From Paracamarosporium sp. OC-R06-R3 (taxonomy: Eukaryota; Ascomycota; Dothideomycetes; Pleosporales; Didymosphaeriaceae), in NCBI GenBank assembly GCA_019828545.1, contig JACVRA010000153.1, positions 248,001 to 312,000 on the forward strand: a stretch of DNA of 64,000 nt. Reading direction: 5' to 3'. Below, piece after piece: positions 55,267 through 64,000 of this stretch; position 1 is the stretch's first letter, and each line of letters opens with the position of its first letter. Below the pieces are notes generated by a model, which saw nothing but the letters and a program-made list of their open reading frames with translations, ran no database searches and was not told the DNA's origin. The translations under genes and the position numbers were made by a program.

Positions 55267-57257
55267 ATGAAGGAGGGCGAGGGGCATGGGCAGACGAGGC
55301 GGACGTCGGGACATACGAGTGAGCCTGCTCTACAGGTGATTTGTTTGGTAGGTTGCTTTTATACCTCCAATGTGCTGGCTCATGATGAGGAACCGACATG
55401 GTTGGGTGTTGGATGACGAAAGGGGCACATCACACCACCCTCATCACCTTATGCAGCACAGCTAGGGCTTTAGGACATGTCCACTGACCGTAGCAGGGCT
55501 CGGGTGGTGGGCCAAGCGAAGACAACGTCACAGGTTTTCTGGTCCGTTCGACGGCCGCAAAATGGGCGAAAAACTCAGTCTTGGCAGTGGATGCGGGGTC
55601 CCATCTTGCATCCATAACCCGCATCCTCGCAAACGACTTTCCACTAGCGTCAGAACCTGCATCAAGCTCAGTACCGAAGCCACGGAACGGTAATGACAAC
55701 CCACGCGAGCTGAGCTCTCCTTCGCCAGGAACAGCCCCTGTCTCGGTCTCGGACGAAGAGTCCAGTCTCGGCTCACCTGGATCAGATCTCGAACCACTGC
55801 CCACATACAAGACGCTGGAGAATGGCCCCTTTGCTGGCATACCGTTTCCAAACGAAACCGCGAGGGCGAATGCGCTGCATGTGGTGAGGGAGCACGTCTC
55901 GACCTACCTCATCACGCACCCCCATCTCGACCACGTGTCTGGCTTTGTAATAAACACGGCAGCCTTCCACAACACATCTCGTCCTAAAAGATTAGCTGCA
56001 CTTCCGTTCACCGTCAACGCGATCAAAACTCATATTTTTAACAATATATTGTGGCCAAATCTCACCGACGAAGACGGCGGCGTGGGCCTAGTCACCTTCC
56101 AACGGCTTCAAGAAGGCGGCAACATTGCCTTGGGAGAAGGAAGTGGACGAGGCTACATCGAAGTATGCGACGGTCTCGGCGTTCGAGGCTTCAAAGTCAG
56201 CCATGGTCACTGCATGCGAGGACCTGGCCACATCCATCGTGGCTCTAACGCGAATCTTCCCGAACCCCCTGGTCTTGGTATACATCGTGCATCAACGCAC
56301 CACATGACATCGCAGCATCCCGACTCAGTAGCAGACGGTCGAGAAACCCGCTCACTCAGCTTTTCGCACCCTGTTCAGAGTGCTCCGGGCACACCCCAAT
56401 TCTCTGGAAACTCGGCCACAGAAGGGCGCGGCGGTGCTGTTGCTGGCTCAAACCATGCTGACCAGTGCGTCATCGATTCCACTGCGTACTTCATTCGCAC
56501 AGAAGCCACGCCAACAACGCCGACAAAAGAAGTCCTCATGTTCGGCGACGTGGAACCCGACTCAATCTCCCTATCCCCACGCACAGCACACGTTTGGGCC
56601 GAAGCAGCACCCAAGATAGCAGCAGGCATCCTGACCGGTATCTTCATCGAATGCAGCTACACAAACGTGCAAGGCGACCCGGTGCTGTACGGCCACCTCG
56701 CACCACGGCACCTTCTAGCCGAGCTCCAGAACCTAGCCGATATGGTCAAGGAAGCGCGCAGGGAGCACGAAAAAGAGAAAGAAGAGGCGAGGAAAGGACG
56801 CAAGAGGAAGCGCGCATCCAACGGTTTCAACCTCGACGGGCCCGTAGCCGGCAGCACCCCAGATGCGCGCAAATCCTCGCGGTCGCGCGCGTACAACCCC
56901 AATCCTGGTGTCAGCACCGACGACGAACCCATGACAGACTATGCGGATAGTCCGCGCGCGGGAGCAACGGGCACGGGCACGCACACACCTGCGCACCCTT
57001 CCGCGCCGGCCGCACTAAACATGTCCAGCATGAGCGCGGAACACAGTCGAGCGCTGCTGGCGGCTGCATTCGAGGCCCCGCTCAAGGGGCTGAAGGTCAT
57101 CGTCATGCATGTCAAGGATACGATGAGCGACGGGCCTTCGGTTGGCGATCTCATCCTGCACGAACTCCGGGAAGGAGAGAAGCTGGCGAGCGAGAAGGGG
57201 AAGGGACTCGGGTGCGTGTTTGAGGTTGCGAAGGGTGGGGATAGTTATTGGTTCTAG
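55267..57257 (+). CDS. Low-affinity 3',5'-cyclic-nucleotide phosphodiesterase (class II, PDE1)
   Basis: Two exons (55267-55347 and 55497-57257) give 613 residues. The first exon was inferred: it encodes the beta strand EPALQVICL and has a GTAGGT donor; splicing to CAG|GGC restores the family's N-terminal motif LGSGGGP. Then follow GFLVRSTAAKWA and VDAGSHLASI, the metal-binding signature THPHLDHVSGFVIN (His168, His170, Asp172, His173), VLMFGDVEPD, FIECSYTNVQGDPVLYGHLAPRHLLAEL and VIVMHVKDTM, all class II PDE features (PF02112). The enzyme breaks down cAMP and so tunes PKA signalling. Two low-complexity inserts, a Ser/Pro-rich one at ~76-125 and a Lys/Arg-rich one at ~450-530, make it longer than yeast Pde1. 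Intron length is 149 bp. Confidence 0.9.
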
Positions 57258-58578
57258 GGCGGGGGCCTCCGCTCGGCCTCTAATATTTCGTTTCTTGGGA
57301 TGGATGGTTCGTTCATTGGAAGAGTCATGATGGGATAGGGTCTATTTAGCTACGAGTGTATGGCTGGTTGGGCTGGGTTGGGCGTTGGTGTGGGGCTTTG
57401 TCCGGTGCGTATCGTGCGGGTCTTGGGAGGGCCTCGGCCTGTGTTTACCTCTTGTTTGTCATGCTTGTTGCCTGTCGTCTGTAGTCCTGCGAGTTCACTT
57501 TCTGGTCAGGTGATAGAATGGAGACGTGCCTCAGTGATCGATGCCAGGGTTCAAGGCGAATGGCTAAATATGCCATGTTGAGCGAGAACTTAACTAGAGA
57601 TTGAATTTGCGAAATGAAAGGGGTTAGACGGTACAACTGGTAGATGAAATTGACGCTCCGTTCTCAAATGAATTATTTCTCCGGTGCGATAACCTCATCC
57701 GTGCTGAGTTGGGGGCTCTCTACAGGCACAGCTTAGCTTTTCTGCAAAACGTCATGGTATTCCATCATTGCTTCATCCCGCCGTATATCTGCTCAGTTAT
57801 GCAAAAACAATGCGTACTTCGTCACTAGAATTACTTCGGCCTGCAAGAACGGCACTCGCTGCTGTTCCACCCCCGTAAGGGCCCAGCCCATGGCAACTTG
57901 TTCATTGCTTTTTGAAGAATTCAATACTCTTGCGTGAATCTATAAAGCAACGCCTTGAGTTCTTCTTGCAAACCCGGTAACTTTAGACAAGCGTCCCGTC
58001 TTCATTCTCTGACCAGTCGAATCTATGGTCGCAGGAAAAAGGAATACTCTATCTCAAACAACTCCTCAACGTTCATGTTGATCATGTATTTGCTTCCATG
58101 TGAGCGCCCGAAACTGTTTTTGGATACTTTGACTTGTCGTGTCTAGATACTAGGCGTCCGGAAGGCGTGACGCTAAAGAACTACGGCGTAGATACATTGA
58201 CTGCCTCACCAGTCATAATCTGGACATGACGATTGACTCAAGCGGGAAAATTTGGAGGACAGACGGCGATTGTTGTGGAATGAAAATTGTGCTGCGTTTG
58301 GAGCTGTGTTTGCTCTCTATGATTTACTGAATCACGACCATGTTTGTGGCTTTACCGATGCAGAATGGAAAGTGTGGGGACTGGAATAAGGCAACAATGA
58401 ATAAGGCTATCGTAGGCCAAATTAAAGTATTTACCCAAAAGGTAATGAGTGAATGTAGCCACCTATGTAATTTTCTCATTTGATGTTCGTTTGTAGATTT
58501 TCTAGGTAACTGAAAGACATATACGCAGCTCGCATTCTAGCCTTGGGCGCTGAAGCCGACTCATTACCACCCAGGTCT
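57258..58578. other. Intergenic region between convergent genes (1.3 kb)
   Basis: No gene is seen between the 3' ends of PDE1 and the Gfo/Idh-like gene. Confidence 0.5.
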
Positions 58579-59775
58579 TCAACCACGCGAAGCAATCTTT
58601 TCTACTCGCTCTTCCTCAACCCGAACAAATTGGCGGAAAATTGTATCAAGCTGTCTTGTCCTCACCATGGCGTCCTGCAGCGTAGGCCACTCTCTCCCCT
58701 TTGCAGGGCCATCCTGACCACCTTCCACCCACTCCGCATACCTTTCATACAACTCTGCAACACCCCTCGCCTTGATTGGCAATTCCTTCTGCCATTGCGT
58801 CCAATCCCATGCTACTTCCGTTACCTGATCTTTAGCATGATCGTGTAACTGGATGACAGCTGGATCTTCCAGAAACAGAAATTTCTCGCCTATGGTGACC
58901 AGCAATTCCCCTTTCTCGCCGTTAACGACCCATGTCAGCCCAGGCTGCCCCTTGAATGGAGTCCCGTGACGGAAGACATGCGTAAATATGGCGCCCTCCA
59001 CAACTCCACCATCGCCCTCCCTTGCTTTGAGTGTCCCCTGGATGCTAAGCAGGTCCGGCACATCGGTCGAAACGACCTTCTTCAGCTCTCCCTCTTCGCC
59101 CAAGATCTTAACTTCCGGGCGCTGAAGTTGCATCCGACTATCGAACTCTTCAAACTCGCCAAGGACCTCATGTATCCAATCAAGACTATGTCCGTTCTCA
59201 ATGATGATCGGATTACCGCCGCGCTTTCGCTCAACAAAATACTCCATACTTTCCGGCAGCGAATCACGCGGCAGCAGAGCGCCATAAGACGTCACATGGC
59301 TGCTGAGCACTTTTCCTATCACGCCCTCAGCAAGCAGCGCCTTGATACGCAGAGTAACCGGGGACACGCGTCCCTGCAGTCCGATGATACTGTTAGGATT
59401 GACACTGTTGTCTGCGAGAGTGAGTGAGCGCGAAAGGTTCTCTGCTAGCGGCCACTCGACGAAAACGGCTTTTCCTGCTCGAACGCTGGGCTCGATGGTG
59501 CGGAAATGAACATCGACACGGGTGCAGCAGACTACAAGGTCGATATCGGGGTCTTGCGCTAGGACGCTAGGATCGCCGTAGGCTTTGACTGAGGGCGGAA
59601 GATTGAAAGTAGTGCGTGCTGTTTCGGCAGCAGAAATGCTGGAATTGAGGAGTGCGACGATTTCATAGTGCGTACGACCACGAGGTGAGAGGAGGTAGGG
59701 GAGGTGGGCGGAAGCGGCCCAAGTTGTGATTGCGGAAGCGGAAAGGCCGACGATAGCGGTGCGAATGGGAGACAT
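58579..59775 (-). CDS. Gfo/Idh/MocA-type protein, Gal80-like
   Basis: One exon encodes 398 residues. The N-terminal ~125 residues form a Rossmann fold starting IRTAIVGLSASAITTWAASA, with strand VVCCTRVDVHF and the segment AVFVEWPLAENL. The C-terminal domain carries IIIENGHSLDWIHEVLGEF and a mixed sheet ending in a helical tail. In catalytic family members the loop reads E-K-P; here it is Glu107-Trp108-Pro109, so the usual catalytic lysine is absent, a change also seen in Gal80-like regulators. The protein may therefore bind NAD(P) as a sensor rather than act as a dehydrogenase; this is inference. It is divergent from a PrpF-family gene. Its 5' leader is a hexamer repeat, and a near-palindrome lies 136 bp upstream. 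Confidence 0.87.
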   Translation of the reverse strand: MSPIRTAIVGLSASAITTWAASAHLPYLLSPRGRTHYEIVALLNSSISAAETARTTFNLPPSVKAYGDPSVLAQDPDIDLVVCCTRVDVHFRTIEPSVRAGKAVFVEWPLAENLSRSLTLADNSVNPNSIIGLQGRVSPVTLRIKALLAEGVIGKVLSSHVTSYGALLPRDSLPESMEYFVERKRGGNPIIIENGHSLDWIHEVLGEFEEFDSRMQLQRPEVKILGEEGELKKVVSTDVPDLLSIQGTLKAREGDGGVVEGAIFTHVFRHGTPFKGQPGLTWVVNGEKGELLVTIGEKFLFLEDPAVIQLHDHAKDQVTEVAWDWTQWQKELPIKARGVAELYERYAEWVEGGQDGPAKGREWPTLQDAMVRTRQLDTIFRQFVRVEEERVEKIASRG

Positions 59776-59815
59776 CGTGAATGTGAATGCGAATGTAAAT
59801 ATGAATGTGAATGTA
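59776..59815. repeat. GTGAAT hexamer repeat in the leader of the Gal80-like gene
   Basis: About six copies of GTGAAT/GCGAAT/ATGAAT/GTAAAT abut the start codon. On the transcribed (minus) strand this is an ATTCAC-type repeat forming the last 40 bases of the leader. Confidence 0.8.
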
Positions 59816-59910
59816 GCTTGAATTCAAGGCATCAGAGAGATTTTATATATTGCTGAATTCGAACAGCTGATTTGGGAATGACCAAAAATTCAACGTGAGG
59901 TCAAGGATTC

Positions 59911-59929
59911 TTCCACCGTTACGGCGGAA
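59911..59929. promoter_or_regulatory. 19-bp near-palindrome TTCCaCCGTTACGGcGGAA
   Basis: Two arms match in all but one pair around a single central base, and the core CCG-N3-CGG is an everted CGG pair. It lies 136 bp upstream of the Gal80-like gene, in the region shared with the PrpF gene. Confidence 0.5.
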
Positions 59930-60962
59930 GTTGGACCATCACGTGCAGATGCATCCACGAACATTTGGATCATATACCGGTTTGCGTGTATTTCAGGAGT
60001 CTGTAGGCCCACAAAAAACTGTCAGAACTCTCAAAATGTCAGAATTATGAGAGCCAGATGTCAGAAGTGTAGGGCATGGCGGAGGAAAGACTATCTCGCA
60101 TTCGTAATCACAGCTTACATGAGCCTCCTCGTTGAGTATCGTGATAGCGACCTTCCGCATTTATGAATACCATATTGGATTGATTGATTTTTGTGTTTTA
60201 AGGAAATTAATCCTTCCTTCGAATCAGGTCTGAGATCAGGCATAGTCCTTTCATCGACGTTCTCTGTTTTCCCCTGCACACGGCTTTATCACCTGATTTG
60301 ATCGAAAAGTAACAGCAGTACGATAATTGTGGAAATTCCATCTTCCTATCGCAGACAAAGACTACAAGTATGGAGATGGTATCATCGAAAGGCTGCCAAT
60401 AAAAATCATTATAACACACGAACGTAGCATGCGAGACTTTTCTGCGCTCCCGACAAACAGCGCTAGATAGGCTGGCTAAGATCCCTTGCTCAACAGGAGC
60501 AGATACAGCTTTATCAACTTTTCCTTCAAACTCACAACAGACAATTACGATGATGTAGAACTCTTCTCAAAACATTTGCAGAGGAAGCGCAGGATCAGTT
60601 CGTCATCGGAAGCGACTGACCACACACGAGCCCGGACGCTAGGTAACCGAACGGAAGAGAACAAGTAGCTACGTCCCGGAGAAATCCAGACAGATCGCTG
60701 TAGCGACTTTGAAGATTATCACAAGTTGGATTGGAGACCGCGTATAGGAGAAGACGATGGTTGAGATGATAGGGCCGGTGCATTTGTAAGGGTACTTGTG
60801 GTTGATATGATTGGCCGTAGGCACGTGATAGCTCTTTTGGGTCAAGTCTGCATCGCGTGTACCCGAGAGTTCTCCAGCATCCAACCGACCTGTTTCATCT
60901 CCATCAATAATACTACTATATTGAAAGTTCTGTCGCATTGATACATGTACCAGTCATAAAGA

Positions 60963-62162
60963 ATGAACGCCCTCATAATTTGTGCGCGTCGAGCGCGCTG
61001 CACATCGCTTCTTGGTAGCTACAAGCAATCCTTTCATACATCACCTAATCTTGGAAAACAACAATCTTTTCCAGCTGCATATTATCGTGGTGGGACATCA
61101 CGTGCGGTAATCTTCAGAACCGAAGATCTTCCCTCCAAAGAGTCCTGGCCTTCTATATTCCGCGGTGTTATCAACTCCCCAGACCCCAATGGTCGCCAAC
61201 TCAACGGCATGGGTGGTGGTGTCTCTTCCCTTTCCAAAATTTGCGTAGTGGGCCCTTCAGCAAGAGATGATGCAGATGTCGACTATACGTTTGCTGCGAT
61301 AGGTGTGAAGGACCCGGAAGTAGATTTCTCAAGTAATTGCGGAAACATGATCTCCGCTATCGGGCCTTTCGCAGTAAACACAGGTTTAGTGAAGAAAGAA
61401 GATGGTAACTGTACAGTACGCATACACAACACCAACACAGGCAAAATCATCTACTCAAAATTCACTGTGGAGGACGAAGAGGCGAAAGTTGAAGGATCTT
61501 TCGCGATCGATGGTGTGGCTGGGACCGGTGCGAAGATCGAACTCGCGTTTATCGACCCCGCTGGCTCCAAGACAGGGAAGACTCTTCCAACTGGAAATGT
61601 TGTGGATACCTTCGATAATGTTCGAGTAACCTGTGTCGACGTTGGGAATCCATGTGTCTTCATCCATGCTTCTAGCCTTGGTGTCGAAGGAGGTATCCTT
61701 GCGGACGCTATCGATTCACACCCAGACCTCCTGTTCCGATTGGATTCAATACGTAGACAAGCAGCAGTCGCGATGGGTATATCTGAGTCAGCGGACTCTG
61801 TTCCAGGATCGATCCCCAAAGTCGCCATGGTAGCCGCACCATATACGCACGAGCTGATCTCTGGTGAGAAGGTTGAAGAGGAGGATTGTGATCTATTAGT
61901 GAGGGCAATCAGTGTGGGACAGCCACATCGTGCAGTGCCGATCACTGTGGCAATGGCACTTGCCGTTGCATCGCGTCTCGAAGGGTCTGTTGTTAAGGAG
62001 GTAACGAGTAAGAACCCCGTGGATAAGGACGGAGTAACAATCGGCCATAATAGTGGTAAGCTCCTCGTGGGCGCCAATTTTGATGCTGCAGGATCTGTGA
62101 AAGATACTACCGTTTTTCGCACTGCGAGAAGAATAATGGAAGGAATCATTTACGCAGATTGA
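60963..62162 (+). CDS. PrpF-family isomerase (aconitate/methylitaconate/oxalomesaconate type)
   Basis: One exon encodes 399 residues. The N-terminal ~33 residues are Arg/Ser-rich and lack acids (LIICARRARCTSLLGSYKQ), which suggests mitochondrial import. The PrpF fold (PF04303) follows: AAYYRGGTSRAVIF, the first catalytic cysteine in SSNCGNMISAIGPFAV (Cys126) and the second in DVGNPCVFIHA (Cys231). Known relatives shift double bonds: 2-methylaconitate cis-trans isomerase, methylitaconate isomerase and 4-oxalomesaconate tautomerase in gallate breakdown. The exact substrate cannot be read here. The divergent neighbour is a Gal80-like NAD(P)-binding protein, and the amidohydrolase of the 6.7-13.6 kb cluster belongs to a family that also handles aromatic-derived dicarboxylates, but they lie 48 kb apart. 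Confidence 0.9.
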   Translation: MNALIICARRARCTSLLGSYKQSFHTSPNLGKQQSFPAAYYRGGTSRAVIFRTEDLPSKESWPSIFRGVINSPDPNGRQLNGMGGGVSSLSKICVVGPSARDDADVDYTFAAIGVKDPEVDFSSNCGNMISAIGPFAVNTGLVKKEDGNCTVRIHNTNTGKIIYSKFTVEDEEAKVEGSFAIDGVAGTGAKIELAFIDPAGSKTGKTLPTGNVVDTFDNVRVTCVDVGNPCVFIHASSLGVEGGILADAIDSHPDLLFRLDSIRRQAAVAMGISESADSVPGSIPKVAMVAAPYTHELISGEKVEEEDCDLLVRAISVGQPHRAVPITVAMALAVASRLEGSVVKEVTSKNPVDKDGVTIGHNSGKLLVGANFDAAGSVKDTTVFRTARRIMEGIIYAD

Positions 62163-63086
62163 AGTGGGAAGATGACTTCATATCAAGAATTCTAACACTT
62201 CGTGGTAAATGCTATTTCACTGTGGTGTAACATCAGAGATTGGTGAATGCATACAGGTTGAATCGGTTAGGAGTCGTTAAGATAGGCCAGCACTTTAGTT
62301 CAATAAACCCATCCGATATCGACCAGGAGCACTTAACCGAAGAGCCTTAGGTATAGCAGTGTCAAAGCAGCAAAATGGTAAGCTCATGCTCATGCTTATT
62401 AAAGCCGAGAGGCCCAATCATCACAGACCCATGGTATCCGAACTCCAAAGTCGTGTGATGATGTAAGATATGCACGGAACCAGCTCACCCGGTTTTCGTC
62501 CGGGTTGTAGCCTCGCTGGACGCTCGAAAATAGCCGGACTGCTACAATGCAAAACAATGGGCGATTTCGTTTCTTGTAAAGGCCTATTTGAACGATACCT
62601 ATGCTAGTAAGCCGTAACGACCAATAGAATAACTTCTTTACAGCCCGCTTCACTTAAATTATATACTGACGACTAGACACTATATCACATAGTGGGAGCA
62701 AGTGTATACCCTTATGAGCTGTAGCGATTGGAAGATGTAAGCAAGTAGAATGTAAAACGCTGCGTTCTACTCAATGCTTTGCATGAGATGTGATCTTAGT
62801 TTTAACTACCAGAGTATCAAAACATCCAATTGAGAGGTTTTCTACTAAGAACGAGCGTGCAAGGGTTGTGTTGCAGAATATGTCTCATCTAATCATTACT
62901 TAATCTGTCTACTGATCCAGATGGGCATCCGGACGAGCTACGGAAGAAACGCACCGTCTGGAAAGGCTTTCAGGAGTATCAATGAAGGCCATCATATGGA
63001 CTGCCAAGAGTTCAAGAAAAACATAAATAGGCCTGGTAGTTTCGAAATATTTTTTTGGTGAGTTGTAACACTTACAAAAGCCTTTG
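62163..63086. other. Intergenic region (0.9 kb)
   Basis: No gene or clear element is seen. The right end is the promoter of the NmrA-like gene. Confidence 0.5.
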
Positions 63087-64000
63087 ATGATGTCTCACAT
63101 TGTCGCCATTGCCGGTGGTTCGGGAGGGCTAGGTCGAGCCCTCGTTGACGCATTCAAGAACAGCCATTATAAGGTCTTTGTGTTTGCTCGCCAGGTATTT
63201 ATGTGCCAGTGATTTTGGTTCAAGTAATCGCTAATTCCGCAAAGGTCCACCCAGCGCTTGAAGCCGACATTGGCGTTCCAGTACTGCAGGTCAATTATTC
63301 TGATATAGACTCCTTGGTTCAGGTTCTTGAAAGTCTTGGAATTGACACTGTCATTTCTGCCATTCCCAATTACGACAATAGCCATGCCACTGAGAATGAC
63401 CTCATTCAGGCAGCAGAACGAGCTACCGTCACGCGCCGTTACATACCGAGCGTGTGGAGCGGTTTCGATTACAGCGATATGTAGGGTTCACATAAAGGCA
63501 TTGGACAGCTTCTTCTGACTCAATATAGGCAAGGACATGAGAATCTCTTCGCAGCGTCCAGATTGACTCTTTTCGATGCTTTGCGTAAAACGGGTCTTGA
63601 ATGGACTGCACTGTTCCCTGGCATCTTCCTTGACTTCTATGCACTTACAGTTTCTTCATACACAAAGAGAACTGCGTTAGGCATTGATATTGATGGGAAT
63701 GCCGCTGCGATCCCAGGCGATGGAACCTATCCGGTCTACTTCACCCATACGAGCGACATTGCCAAGTACACAGTGGCTCTACTAGAGCTAAAACGCTGGG
63801 AGAACAAGTATTTTCTTTACGGCGACAAGAAGACATGGAACCAAGTTATCGCAATTGCAGAAGCGGCAAAAGGCGTCAAATTTGACGTTGCGTATGACTC
63901 TATCGAAATGTTGAAACGAGGCGAAGTAACGGAACTTCCCGGTCACAAGACTGTATATGAGATCTTTGGGGGAAAGGATGCGAAGCCAGTTTTCCAAAAA
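63087..64000 (+). CDS. NmrA-like/isoflavone-reductase-type NAD(P)-binding protein (partial, 3' end outside)
   Basis: Three exons are visible (63087-63194, 63245-63480, 63529 to the window edge), giving 272 residues so far. The N-terminus is a Rossmann nucleotide-binding loop, VAIAGGSGGLGRALVDAF, followed by VFVFAR, VLQVNYSDIDSLVQVLESLG, VISAIPNYDN and IPSVWSGFDYSDM, the pattern of NmrA-like family proteins. The intron at 63481-63528 contains an in-frame TAG and, when removed, links SDM to QGHENLFAASRL; so this is splicing, not a mutation. Later parts include TALFPGIFLDFY and YFTHTSDIAKYTVALLEL. Family members range from redox sensors to metabolic reductases. The catalytic tyrosine motif of SDRs is absent, as expected. 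The last ~30-40 residues probably lie beyond the window. Confidence 0.87.

Larger units (their letters stand above)
59776..60962. other. Divergent intergenic region between Gal80-like and PrpF genes
   Basis: About 1.2 kb between the two start codons, moderately AT-rich on the right. It contains the leader repeat and the palindrome; no gene is seen. Confidence 0.55.

Noticed and set aside
63478..63530. In-frame TAG in the NmrA-like gene, suggesting a pseudogene
   Set aside because: A 48-bp GT-AG intron with a CTGAC-like branch site removes it and joins SDM to QGHENLF in phase.

Overview
The window is nuclear DNA of a filamentous ascomycete (Pezizomycotina; a Dothideomycete is my best guess, from general feel only). 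The evidence is the many short spliceosomal introns (mostly 40-70 bp, GT-AG, with CTRAY-like branch sites), Zn2Cys6 regulators, sugar-type MFS permeases, a peroxisomal Fox2-type multifunctional enzyme and a low-affinity fungal PDE1. I assembled 25 protein genes, joining exons by eye. For all but the three models flagged below, the reading phase closes exactly from start to stop. I found no tRNA, rRNA, CRISPR array or intact transposon.

Layout. 1.4-6.0 kb: a Pho80-type cyclin, a secreted Kre9/Knh1-like protein and a prolidase-type M24 peptidase. 6.7-13.6 kb: a compact accessory cluster made of a Zn2Cys6 transcription factor, an MFS sugar/quinate-type permease, an amidohydrolase transcribed divergently from the permease, and a GNAT acetyltransferase that converges on the amidohydrolase. 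Three copies of one inverted element, CGG-N7-CCG with a near-constant spacer, lie in this cluster: one just upstream of the regulator and two in the permease/amidohydrolase promoter. This looks like a self-regulated catabolic module and is the most interesting feature of the window. 14.1-20.4 kb: a serine esterase, a secreted alkaline phosphatase and the 900-residue Fox2 beta-oxidation enzyme ending in SKL.

20.4-28.2 kb is gene-poor. Its only supportable gene is a seven-exon SAM-dependent methyltransferase whose exons look like disconnected fragments until spliced. 28.2-41.9 kb holds a GDSL/CE16 esterase, a GST-like protein, a small secreted proline- and histidine-rich protein, a monocarboxylate-type MFS transporter divergent from ORC4, a MATE exporter and one hypothetical gene. 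42-50.7 kb is GC-rich, full of simple repeats and nearly empty, apart from one conserved-looking gene with a long Q/P/Y-rich, prion-like N-terminus.

50.7-57.3 kb carries housekeeping genes: mitochondrial ribosomal protein uS9m, transcribed divergently from eEF1B-gamma, and PDE1. 58.6-64 kb holds a Gal80-like Gfo/Idh/MocA protein divergent from a PrpF-family isomerase, with a 19-bp near-palindrome in their shared promoter, and an NmrA-like gene cut by the window edge.

Models to treat with caution are the first exon of the methyltransferase, the first exon of PDE1, and the choice of start codon for the cyclin and the amidohydrolase.
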